64,000 nt of DNA, from assembly GCA_964036665.1 (NCBI GenBank), contig OZ038528.1, forward strand, positions 1,426,001 to 1,490,000, given 5' to 3'. Shown here in pieces: positions 35,801-46,856 of this stretch. A model generated the notes under the pieces. It saw nothing but the letters and a program-made list of their open reading frames with translations, was not told the DNA's origin and made no database searches. The DNA comes from Gordius sp. MW1 (Eukaryota > Nematomorpha > Gordioida > Gordea > Gordiidae). Position 1 is the stretch's first letter. Every line of letters starts with the position of its first letter. Made by a program: the position numbers and the translations under genes.

Positions 35801-37841
35801 CCATAATAACTTTGTTAAAAGAATTCCTAAGAAGCCACTTTAAAAATTCGGAATGGCTAATTTAAAAACATCACGTGGCCACAATATAAAAATCGTTTGG
35901 TTTTTGGAATGCGTTATCATTTTATATAATACTTAGTTTTGTTTGAATATATAAAGATATTGCGAGCTAGGTTTATCGTTAAATTGTTATTTTAATTGTA
36001 ATTTTAAACTTTTGATCATTTATTACAGGTTAATAGCGATTTATCTCATAAAATTTCATTTGCAAAGCCATTATAGTAATAATAAATGCTTTTAATTGTT
36101 TTGATATAAAGATGTCATTATGCGTCGGTTGACAAGTTTTATCGGCTTTTGAGCCTTTGAACTAAGCGTGATTTAGAAATTGACGCAAAAACCAAATGCA
36201 TCAAGACGCCCATGTGTGAGGTTTTTATGTAGTAAATCATAGCGTTGTAAAAACGGCTGGGTTTTGTTTACGTTTTTCTTGGTCGACCTTTAGGCTTGGT
36301 CGAAATTTGAAAAATCGTGTGATATTTACCAACGCCTTATAACTTTTATGTTACATTTATTAACTAGCACCGCTTATTATATACTTAATGTGTTATACTT
36401 AGTTCTAGCCAACTATGCTGTCTTTAACAGATTCAATTGTATTCATAGGTACGGGCGTAGCCAGGATTTAAATTAGAGGGGGGGGGCATTATTGATACAG
36501 GGAGGGGCAAAATGATTATTTATTGAAATTTTGGCCATAATTATAGTAAACTTAATAGAAATTTTGGATTTAGAGGGGGATAGCCGCCCCTCCCTGCCTC
36601 CCCCTGCTACGCCCATGTTCAAAGGTTGTATTAACTTGGATGGCTGTTATGTATTAACCAATCCTTTAAGCTTTATTAAAAATTAGCCTTATTAATTTTC
36701 GGCTAATTTGTTTTGCCCTCATCTAAAACATGATATTCGCTTTTGAAACTTAAGTCTGGCTCAACTATGGGTAAGATTAGGGCCCAACCGTTGCCCTTGG
36801 CTGGAGATCGACAAGATATATTAAGACGGCTTAGGGCATTGCCTCCCCCCCCCCCCCCCCTTTATATCGTTAAATATTTCAAGATTTAGATATTCACAAA
36901 TTTCCACTTTTAATTTAATATTTTAATTATATTTTACTTATAATAGATTTTTCAATCTAATATTTGACGTTTATAAAACTGTTACATTTACTTAGTTGGA
37001 AAGGATCGGACCACAACACACCGCTGGTAGCGATAGCTTGCTCACCGGGGCCGCTTTCTTCAAAATGCGCGAAGTAATACGTTGTTAGTGTTGTAAAAAT
37101 GTCGGAGTTTTGTGTGGTCGACCGTTGGTTTTAGTCGACTAAACATAAATCGACCAACGTTTTTGGTCGGTTTTTTTTGGTCGACCACTAGGCCTGGACG
37201 AAATTTGAAAAATCGACCATAGTCGACCGTTAGTCCTAGTAAAACAAAAGGTAGACCAAACAAAACCCAGCCGTTTGTACTCAGTCACATTAAGAGTTTT
37301 TTTCCTAAACAACCAAGGTGTGGGGGGGGGGCTGCCAAAATATGGTATTTTTTTTAGGGAAAACGTTAATTTTTACACTAATGCACACTAGTGTTACAAA
37401 ACGACCGGGGTTTTGTTTAGTCCACCTTTGGTGTTGATCGACCTCGAGGCTTGGTCAAATTTTAAAAAACAGACCATGGCGTGCGTTTGTCAAGTCGGCC
37501 ATTAATCTTCTCAGTTGAACCAAAGGTGGACTAAACAAGACCCACGTCTTTTTACGACACTAAAACTTACACACTAAGTGTTTACACCTCCTCTTCTTTG
37601 ACCCCCCTAGATGTATTTCGAGGATAGCATAGATGATCTCAAGTACTCAGGCCACTTGTACGGGTTAGGTGCCCCTTATACCTCCATCAACACAAATAAT
37701 CTCATAAATAGTACGACCAACGCCTTACTAACGCAAAGCAATTTTAACAACAACAACAATAATAACAACAACAATAATTCCAACTCTACGACTCAAACAA
37801 CTCAGCACAGTAGTTCGGGCAAAAAAGGATCCGATTGTTGA
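32875..37841 (+). CDS. CNOT7: CCR4-NOT transcription complex subunit 7 (CAF1/POP2 deadenylase)
   Basis: Six exons, all GT-AG and in phase: 32875-33129, 33471-33664, 33711-33872, 35603-35780, 36996-37073, 37611-37841; 365 aa. The protein is the DEDD-type 3'-5' exonuclease that shortens mRNA poly(A) tails in the CCR4-NOT complex. Catalytic residues are all present: D86 and E88 (MDTEFPG), D207 (SGYDFGY), H271 and D276 (PQHTAGSDSLLTG). Other family blocks include DYQYQLLRCNVD, TWQFNFKF and YLMKSC. The core ends at MYFEDSIDDLKYSGHLYGLG. Typical family members are about 285 aa. This one has an N-terminal extension of about 45 residues and a long Asn/Ser/Thr tail with a poly-Asn run. The gene looks intact. 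CNOT7 and CNOT8 are vertebrate duplicates, so the symbol stands for the single CAF1 orthologue. Confidence 0.96.
33932..35336. mobile_element. piggyBac-like non-autonomous element in CNOT7 intron 3
   Basis: Left CACTCCGTCGGTTGGGT and right ACCCGACCGACGGAGTG are inverted repeats. TTAA stands exactly at both borders (33928-33931 and 35337-35340). Sub-terminal GGGGTTATAATTACCCC and GGGTCATTATTACCCC motifs also mirror. The 1.4-kb interior is AT-rich without a transposase frame. Confidence 0.8.
36449..36617. mobile_element. hAT-type MITE in CNOT7 intron 4
   Basis: Left TACGGGCGTAGCCAGG, right CTGCTACGCCCATG; flanks TTCATAGG / TTCAAAGG match 7/8. Confidence 0.8.
37088..37280. mobile_element. TA-MITE in CNOT7 intron 5
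   Basis: Left GTGTTGTAAAAATGTCGG follows a TA; the right arm is AACAAAACCCAGCCGTTTG. The right terminus is mutated. Confidence 0.7.
37391..37560. mobile_element. TA-MITE in CNOT7 intron 5
   Basis: Left GTGTTACAAAACGACCGGGG, right ACGTCTTTTTACGACAC. TA is present on both sides (37389-37390, 37561-37562), the Tc1/mariner-type target. Confidence 0.8.
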
Positions 37842-38087
37842 AGACACAAGAAGCTTAAGACCTTAAAAATTTAATTTGAAGATCGTTTTCGTCGTTTTGT
37901 CGGAAGAGATTATAGGGGCTCTCACCTAAGGGTGTGTGTTCCCTATTGTATTATGCACCGTTATAATGTGTTTAACAACCACGGGTTTATTTTTTTCTTT
38001 CTATCATTCTCTATCCTTTTTTAATCCTTCGAACGTTATAACTTTGAGCCCAACCTTTCCCCATACTTTAATCGGTGTAAATGACAC

Positions 38088-38093
38088 AATAAA
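38088..38093 (+). terminator. Polyadenylation signal (AATAAA) of CNOT7
   Basis: AATAAA 247 bp after the CNOT7 stop codon, the first clear hexamer in the 3' flank. Confidence 0.6.
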
Positions 38094-40009
38094 TGCATTT
38101 TAATAACATCTATATATAATGTGTGGTTTTTATATATATATATTAATTTTCGTTAAATGGCTAAAGTTCTGAGGTTTCTCAAGGATGCCAGTCATATTTT
38201 CTATGAAGCTATTGGCATTAGAGATTTGTTAAAATGTATGAAATTGCAGATTATCTTTATTCGCCTAAGTTTTTAGTTGGTTAAAGTATTTTAATTATGA
38301 CCTCAATGCCCAGAAAAAACAAGAAAGCTTAGCTAAAGGAAGACAGGGGAGTAACTCTTCTAAACCCAAAATTTCTTGTATAATTGACGAAGAACTCGAA
38401 AAACATCCATGTGCTTTTTCCTAAATCATTGCCAAATGTTTTGTCCATAGACTGCTCATGCCATATGTTTTATATGGTAAAATCTGTACCAATGAATCCA
38501 CCATTTTGAATTTGACAATCTCCCATGTCTTTTTGAAGTGTCCCCCATTGTTTATAGAGAAGAATTTACCTCCGTCATTAGTTAATAAATAAAAACGAAC
38601 GTCGATAAATGATTATTTAATAGAATGCTGATGGCACGACATAGCTATAACATCACATCCTCACAGTATTTTTATGAATATTGTAGTTGTGCACATTTCA
38701 AAATGGCGGAATGTACAGTACAGTTTACTTGAAACTCGTGACGACAATTCGGGTTGGGTTTTAGTTGGCTGAATTAACTTCAGGGTTAAAATTTATATAG
38801 CGTGACATTATAAAACTTGCCTAAGACATATTATGACTTAAGGTGAAATAAGTTTAAATATTTATAAAAATAAAAAAAAACATTTCAAAGAATTTTGATA
38901 AATTTCATTTGTATATTTTAGTGGACTTAGCCTCTGTAAAGTTTCCTGAAAAGTTAATTTTTTTCAACCGGAATCACCTCTCGATAAAAAATTGTTTGAA
39001 AATAATTAACCCAAATGTTAAATTACCTTTGTAAGATGGAGAAACTTAGGGGCATTAAATTATATTATTTATTTAGACTTTGTTTATCTCAACCGATTTT
39101 TAATTTTAAACCTTTCCCCGAAAATAAACATAAAAGTAAAATATTTGCGCGACATCTTTACTATTATTTGTATGAATTTTACATCAAAATTACCAATACG
39201 TTTAACATATTCTTTCTGTAATCATCGATTGTATTAACATTAGAGGTCTGGATCGCAAATTAAATGAATCAAACATTATTATTCGATTAAGGGTTCCAGC
39301 TAGTCCAACAACATTCAATCAGCCTTGGTATCGAATTAAATGTGTGCTGATTCATAATCATAGTAGAATTTGTCAGCTTATGAATGATTAGTTTAACAAT
39401 AACGTAGTAAAACCCCCCAATTATATTAAATAACTCGATGATATTAATAGGACCCTTGTTAACGTTGCGCGATAGAAATAATTAATAACCTTAATAAATT
39501 TAATATCGAGTTTTAGATAAGAATCTATAAATTCTAAGGCTAAACAAAAATTTTTAGTCCCTAGTTGGTGTATTAATAGGAAATAAATTGTGTTTTTGAT
39601 TATTTTTTTTAATGATTATGTCAACTGCTAAAATGAAGATAAAGATGCTAATACATACCAAATTTTATGGTTTTAATTCAAAATTTGTTTTTTATGCCTA
39701 ATTAAACTTTGTTTAAATTCCTTGTTTCAGAATTTGCGAGTGTTAATAATACGAGATAAGAGCATAATAATTTAATACAAGTTCTACTCAAAGTAAATGA
39801 TCATTCTGAAAAACGATCTGCAGGTTTCATTTATACATGCTTCATTTTTAACTTAAAAATCTATTTTTTTTAAATGAGTGTGCTAATTCCCCAGCAGAGT
39901 TCAAATGCTTTAATTTAGCCAATAAATTAATATTCCTCATGGTTTAGTAATTATAAAGTCTACTTTTTGATGATCATGACAGACAATCTTAATAAACAAA
40001 TATAGCTGG

Positions 40010-40335
40010 CCTCGGCAAAATTAAAATTTCAGCCCGCTGATGGAAAAGAGCTTTGTTAAAAAAATTACGGGCGGGCTTTAAGTTAACTAACCGGACTGGG
40101 ACCGGGGAAAAATTAGCGGGCCGGGCTAGGGCTTAATTTTATTCTTAACGGGCCCTAAATTTTTTCGCATCCTAAAAGGCCCATGTATATCTTCTAGGTC
40201 TAACAATGGCTCTGGTTGAGAGGCCCATGAGCCGGGCCAGCCTTCAGGTCTAAGCCAAGCCCACGGCCAAATCTAAAGGATCAAAATTAATAGTGCCGAA
40301 TGGGCTTGGGCCTAGATAAGTAAAACAAATGGGAC
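40010..40335. repeat. CG-rich dispersed repeat (GGGCCGGGC family)
   Basis: GCCCGCTGATGG and GGGCCGGGCTAGGGC patches in AT-rich DNA, like those at 5140-5540 and 30255-30425. Confidence 0.5.
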
Positions 40336-41760
40336 GTTTTCTAGCTCTTTTTGCGATTATGAATATAAGAACGACAAAAAAGCTAGTAGTACTTTAAGGG
40401 AAATAAAATTTTATTTATTATTGCATAGGTCTAGGATTTTAAATTCTAATAAAGGCAATAATTTATAGGGAATTATGATCCTTGTATTAAATTCAAAACT
40501 TAAGGATTTTAAGTGAAATGTGCTCATGGTTGGAAAAACCTCAACATTGAATCAAATTTATAAAATAAACAATGATTATTTTAAAGGCGAGGTGATAAGT
40601 TTACCTTCAATTCTTTTTGGTTTTGACAACTGCTTTCCACCAAGCTAATTCCACTTAAAAAATCAAGATCTTAAGTTTATTTATAGTTATCGGCAATATT
40701 GGTGTTAAACTTTCGTATCGATATTAATTTAATCGATCACTGATAATTTAGGGATCAATATAATCAATAACACCAACAAAATTTTTTATTTATTGAGCAT
40801 AATTTCATTTCCTCCAAAAATTTTCACGGTTCGTACTTGCTAATGATATATTTTTTCTTAATCGTTAAATTGCTCTTTTGTGAACAAAAAATGAAAATTT
40901 ATATTGTAATTTCATTTTCAAAATCTTGATATGTGTTGATGTGTCAATAAAATTTTTATCTTTGTAATTTTATCTTAAGCGTAGAATTAAAGATTTATTC
41001 TTATTGTTAAAATTTAAAATTCTACAATAATAAAAAGGTATTTTGGCTGTAAACATTTTTTCCCCTGATGTCTACAATATAAATGTTTAAATTTTTTTCT
41101 TTTAAAATTCATTTCACTCCTTAGGGGAGATACTTTATTTGCTGGAGGGTGCATCTGTTTATTTAGGTTTATTCAGTAAGCATTTACTATTTTACCCCCA
41201 AAAAATGAAACTCACCCTGATCAGTGGTAAATCAGTGTAATCGAGATAGAAAGTAAAGCCTTTGGCTCGATTTATTGTATGATTTTTCGACAATTTTTAC
41301 ATTTTTTGGTGCAATAAATAAAATTCCTGTCACAGAAGGAGCCCCTCTAATGTAGGAAAATTAATGATTATTAGCATTTCCTTCGCTACTGTAGTCGGAC
41401 ATACCCCAAAATATAAGGCAATATTCCCTCCTTTTATAAAAGCCAATCGATCATATATTATTTATTCTAGCCTCGCCGATTGACCATCGCTAAACGCCAG
41501 GTATGGTTATAAGTATTTTTCATTAATAATAATAATTCCCTTTGTTGCTTTTACCAAATAAAAGCTTTAAAATTCTCCCATTTTACGTTTTAAGCATTAT
41601 TAATGGATTTCTGAATTTTTTTTCACCCTTTTAAGATGATCGATCATTATTTGATAATTAATAGAATTCCACTTTCCTTGCAATATTATTAATTAATGGT
41701 CCCCACTTTTTCACTTTTATGATTTAATGGTTTGCTAAATTTAACTATTCTTTTTTTGTC

Positions 41761-44686
41761 ATGAAACTTCGATTTTGGGGACAGTTTTTTGGGGACACCA
41801 GGAGAAGAAGTTTGTTCCACTCCGACATTTGGAGAGGATTTATGGATGTTTGTGACATTGGAAAAGCCTTTTTAGTTCGACTTTTATTTACGGTTCATTC
41901 ATTTTTAACACTTTGGAGGGTCGTAGCTATTAAAAAGAACCCGATATATTGGTACTTGGCTTTCCTGCTTTGGCCCATGTTCGTAGAAATGGCTGTCAGT
42001 ATTATACACCGCAAAGGGAAAGAATACAAATGGTAAAGCATTTTTAAAGTTTATTTATTCAATTATTTTAAAAGTTTTTATTTTGTTTTGTTTGCAGAGT
42101 TTTAAGAAAGCACGATTTGCCTTTAAATTCAATTACGGTTTTTTGGTTAAATTTATTCATCATTCCTTTATGTATGTATGCAAGGTGAAGGTAATGAAAA
42201 ATGTTAAATTAATTATAAGAATTCAAACCTGATTTGGCCAAAATACATAAAGGGATTGAGAAAACGACAATTGAAAGCGATTACATTTGATTATATGGAG
42301 ATTTAAGTGTTTTCATAATAGTGGCGAGTAAATTAAACGAAAATGCATTATACCAATTTGAAATTTGGTTTTGTTACAAGATTTACAAATTTTTATGTGG
42401 CTAGTTTAACTCTCAGAGGTCTGATTTTCTGCTAGAAGCTGACTTGGTTTTTAAAATTAAGATGTTTGCTCGACCTAACCCGAAGTCAGACCTAACCCGA
42501 GGTCAAATAGAATTTACTTAGGTAATAAGCAATTGCGGGTTTTCTGGTATTATTTTTACGAAAAATATATATTTCATTATTTCAAATTGTTACGAAAATG
42601 GAAAATTATATTGGGAGCTCTTCTGTGTAACAAATCTATTAACCATGGGCGTAGCCAGAATTGGATTTAGAGGGGGGGGCGGGCTATGAATGTTTTAGGG
42701 AAAGGGAAAATAATGATTTTTTCGCAATTTTAGCCATAATTATATTAAATTTTGACAAAATTTTGGATTTAAAGGGGGGCAACCGACCAATGCTATTAAC
42801 TATACCTTACTTCAACATATAAGCATCTTTCATTTGTATAATACATTTATTTTTGTATAAATAACGTTAGGTTTTGCCCAAGCGTTTTGTTTTACCTAAT
42901 CAGTGTCATACCTTCTATTTGGCTGCTGGAGTTGAATAAAATAGACAAACACATTCAACAACACCAATTTACAGGTTCTCGCTACCTCTCATGCGAATCT
43001 GTTAACGAACGCAAAGGCTTTGTAGAAACCCCCGATCATGATAAAGCACTCGGAGTATATAACGCTTACAAACTTATTTAAAAACTAAAAAATAAACATT
43101 TCCTACAATATCATTTTATGAAATTTATCATATAATTAAGACAAAAATATCTATATTTTTTTTTGTCTCAAGATGTCAAGCGATTTCCTGCTTATTGGTA
43201 TATATGTATTTATTTGGGATTGTCCTGTTGCTAGCGCTAGGCAATTATATCATTCCGCTTCACGCTTTTTTATTCGTGTATTCATCCACCCATGGGCGGA
43301 GCCAGGGGGGCAGGGAGGGGCAGCTTTCCCCCTTTTAACCCAAAAATTTTCCAAAATTTAATATAATTATGACTTCTTCATTTCAAACACTATGTTACTC
43401 TGAGGATCGTTGTATTTTATTTATATAGGAGGTTCAGAAATCAAAATTGGAATAATCTCCTTTTTTTATAAAACTTATAATTTTATTGAATAGTTATAAA
43501 TTTTTAAAAATTTGAAACCTTATATATATTTATTAAACTTTTGTTCAAGATTACACTTCCCATAAGATTGACTCAAGAAGGTTGGATTTTAACGTTGGAG
43601 CAATTGATAGTTTTTATGCTGATACTAGGCCGTTGGCTATTGCCAAAGGGAGATCTCACCAGAGATCAGCTATCCCAAATCCTCTTAGTGTACATAGGAA
43701 CAGCAGCCGACATAATGGAAATTTTTGAAGCTTTCCACGAAGAAGAGGTCAACAAAAATCGCAACTTATGTTTGGCCATATTAATAGTATGGACTTGGAG
43801 TTTTTCCCAATTCACATTTGTCCTAACAACCTCGAAATCCAAAAAGTCTCGTCTAGGAACGATCTTTTATACCAAACTCGTTAAGGTACGATACCAGATG
43901 TTCATAGACGTTATGGGGGTCAGTTCCAATTTAATTTTTCAAGACATTCCATTCCTAATCCTTAGAGTTATCTTGATAACGCGATATAACGTACACAGCA
44001 TAATGAGCGTCTTTTTTACCACAAAAAACTCTCTAGTGATCATGTTGGAATTATACAGGCTCCTTGTCTTATACGGGGCACATAGGAAGGAGGTAAAACG
44101 ACTTAAGTCTCAAGCACTCATACACGCTCAGTTTAAGGTATCTCCAAATGAAACATCTAAAGGTGACTTTCCAATGTCACCTTCATCGAATGAGACAACT
44201 ACGTTGATTAAGACACAATACGAAGTGGAAACGCACAAGCCTAATGCTTACGAAAAGAAGAGTGTAGATTATAGTCTTTGGGATGGTCAACGGTTTATCT
44301 TGGAAAAATGTAACGTAATTAAGAAGAAAAGGAAGGAGAAAAAGAAATCGATTGAAAAAGTATCGGAAATTTTACTAACGGACAAATTGATTAACAGTAA
44401 AAATGATAATTCCAAATCGAGTACCCAATCAAACAAGATACTAAAAGAGCTAAAAGAAAAGGTATTACCTAAGTCGGAATCTAAAGTTACAATAAAAAAG
44501 GCCAATTCGGAAAAAGAAGCAGTGACAGACGATGAGTTAAAATTAGGGGTTGACAAAAAGTCGAGATTAAAACAGGAAATTGTAAGCGAAGTCAAAGATA
44601 TGGAGTTTATAAAGAATATCAATGAAACCATTGGTAAAATGACAGCGGATGCTGCCAATAGCTCTAACACCAAGCCAAAGGAATAA
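41761..44686 (+). CDS. TMEM26: Transmembrane protein 26
   Basis: Three exons: 41761-42032, 42871-43054, 43550-44686; 530 aa, phases consistent. Recognised from the family blocks RLLFTVHSFLTLWRVVAIKK, KGKEYKW|FCPSVLFYLI, SVIPSIWLLEL, LILGRWLLPKGDLTRDQLSQ, YIGTAADIMEIFE, VWTWSFSQF and TKNSLVIMLELYRLLVL. The W codon is split by intron 1 (TG|G), which restores the family motif YKWF. About eight hydrophobic segments lie between residues 33 and 340, so it is a multi-pass membrane protein. Its function is poorly known. Human TMEM26 is about 370 aa. Here the C-terminus is extended by a Lys/Glu/Ser-rich, probably cytosolic tail (KKKRKEKKKS and similar). The exon 2 donor (GTATAT at 43055) was chosen because it is the one that keeps phase. 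Likely intact. Confidence 0.93.
42643..42795. mobile_element. hAT-type MITE, right end lost, in TMEM26 intron 1
   Basis: CATGGGCGTAGCCAG left end with the G-rich, AT-rich, G-rich interior; no CTACGCCC right terminus. Confidence 0.65.
43291..43390. mobile_element. hAT-type MITE fragment in TMEM26 intron 2
   Basis: CATGGGCGGAGCCAGGGGGG left end; the remainder is truncated. Confidence 0.6.
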
Positions 44687-44975
44687 TGATGTAATTTTTT
44701 TCACCTTTTCTACATACCTTTATTTCTATTCTACTAACCGTATCATGTATACTCGACGTATACATTTATAGTGTGAGCTTCAATGTTAGGATCCGTAAGG
44801 TTTGTCTTAATGTCGATTACTACATTTTTTGCAGCTTCTGGCAAGATAATCGTAACAATTTTAGCCAAATTTTTTTAATAATTCTAAATTTTAATATAAT
44901 TTCAATTGTATGTAATACGCGAATTTTGATATATTCTCTATAACATAGCAGCGATGGAAACTATAAATACTATAT

Positions 44976-44981
44976 AATAAA
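44976..44981 (+). terminator. Possible polyadenylation signal (AATAAA) of TMEM26
   Basis: AATAAA 290 bp after the TMEM26 stop codon. Confidence 0.5.
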
Positions 44982-46458
44982 CAAAAATTTCACATAAAAA
45001 CATTTATTGGAAATCTTTCTACCCTCCTCGCGTTAAACCTTTAATCAGGAAAAGGGTTAAATGAGTGTGAGCGACTCGGAAGTTTACATTTCTAACTCAT
45101 GTAAATAGGAGAAACTAATTTTTTATTATTCAAATGCTATAGCATAGACTATTTTTATAAATAGTAAAAATTAAAAGATTAAAGTTTAATGAATGTACGA
45201 GAAAGATTCAAAAAAAATGAATCTTTTCGATTAGTTCTTTTTCTCTTGCGAATTTATATCTATTATATACTAAAAATAAAACTCTCTTATTTATTTCACG
45301 TTTAAAATAATGTTATGGAAGCAACTACATAAAAAGCAGAAATTAAATTAAAAAATTAATAAAAAAATCGCAAGCATGTAAAACACATATTTTAGTTACA
45401 TTTAGGCCCTCTAAAAAACCAATTTTTAATCAGCATACACCTAATATTTATTCATTCTAACCTTAATAGACTTAAAGACAAATTTCATAGTTATTTAAAT
45501 TCTACTACAATTTTCATATTAAACGATTTCATTGGACGTTTTTTTAAAATATGCCTGATACCTTCTCCCCAAATCGCCAAATACTATATTTTCATAAAGA
45601 TTAAGTTAGTATAAAATAACATTTATTGGATCATAATATAGATTTTTACGTTGATGGCTATTAAGAAATTTAAGCGTTTCTTTGTTAAAAAATAATATTA
45701 AGAGGTTTTTTATGGTTATTTCTGGTCTGCTTAAAAGATAGGAATAAGAAATCTGAAAGATTTATTGAACATCTCTAAATTTAAGGAAATATCTATTGAT
45801 AGGCAAATCAAAAAAAGGACTTTAGGAAGATATAACAATCTGATATTATATTTGATTCAAGTAGAGTAGAGTTGTAATTAAAAACTTTTTTGACTATAAG
45901 AATTTAAATTCTTTTTGAATTTATGAGAATAACAGGAAACGGTTAAAGATTCGTGGTATTACTAAGATCTAAGATTCTAGAAAAGATGCTAGATATTACC
46001 TAAGAAGGTATTAGTGGAAGGTAGCAATTTCCGAATTTACCATTGTAAATATTTTAGCAAGAAGTTAATAGGGAAAATATTTATCTGATAAAATTAATCT
46101 TACGACACATGCAATAACAGGAAAAGGCCTATTAATAAACTTCAAAATGCTTTTAACATATAGTTTTTACCCAATAATTATATATAACCCATAAGGCATT
46201 AAACATTACATAGTAAGTAAAAAAATTGAAGACATTAAACATGCGATGATTTAAAAATAGTTGGCCCGTCAACTTGCCGACATCTTGCCGAATTGAATGT
46301 CCCAATGTTAAAAAATGTCCCCCAATTAGACAGTGTCTTCCAACAAAAAAGTATATTGATCATTAATTTCGGATTAAAGTTACAATTTAGGTATTTTTTA
46401 TAATAAAATTGATAATTATTATAAAAAGTAGTCAATTTAGGGCCGTCATACGAGTGGG

Positions 46459-46685
46459 GGTCAAAGGAGCACATCAGAGCTCATCAGGAAAGGAGCACAC
46501 AATGTTATTATAACCCAAACTCTAACCTTAACCCTTGCCCTAATATTTACCCTAACCCATATATTTACTTGTTATGATATCACTAGGACATGTTAATATA
46601 AAATATTTTGTGCTAAGACAATTTGTTAAATTCATCCTGAGCAGTGTGCTCCTTTTCTGATGAGTTCTGATGAGCTCCTTTGACC
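46459..46685. mobile_element. MITE with about 42-bp terminal inverted repeats
   Basis: Left arm begins GGTCAAAGGAGCACATCAGA and the right arm ends CTGATGAGCTCCTTTGACC. The arms also share CATCAGGAAAGGAGCACAC with few mismatches. The interior carries TAACCTTAACCCTTGCCC. It lies about 170 bp upstream of the AIFM3 start codon. Confidence 0.85.
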
Positions 46686-46856
46686 GGTTCCACATACAAA
46701 TCATATGGTTCAAATTCAAATTTCATTTCTAGGTCAGCAATTGGTTAATCGTTATCTACATGATCCTTAAAAATACATTGAAGGTTTAAATATAAGCCTT
46801 AAAGGTGTATTTGATCTTTACAGAGAACGCATTCTTACATTTGCAACTCTGTTAAA

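Larger units (their letters stand above)
37842..41760. other. Intergenic region, CNOT7 to TMEM26
   Basis: Begins with the CNOT7 3' UTR. A CG-rich repeat lies at 40010-40335. The remainder is AT-rich; no exon, RNA gene or clear transposon terminus was seen. Confidence 0.6.
44687..46856. other. Intergenic region, TMEM26 to AIFM3
   Basis: TMEM26 3' UTR, then about 1.5 kb of AT-rich DNA in which I see nothing. A MITE follows at 46459-46685, then the AIFM3 5' flank. Confidence 0.6.

Noticed and set aside
42097..42190. Exon-like stretch after TTTGCAG in TMEM26 intron 1
   Set aside because: Joining it to exon 1 gives a TGA or breaks the YKWF family motif; the exon at 42871 restores it exactly.
41761..44686. 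XK-related (XKR) scramblase
   Set aside because: Similar multi-pass look at first, but the motifs GRWLLPKGDLTRDQLSQ, GTAADIMEIF and WLLELN are those of TMEM26.
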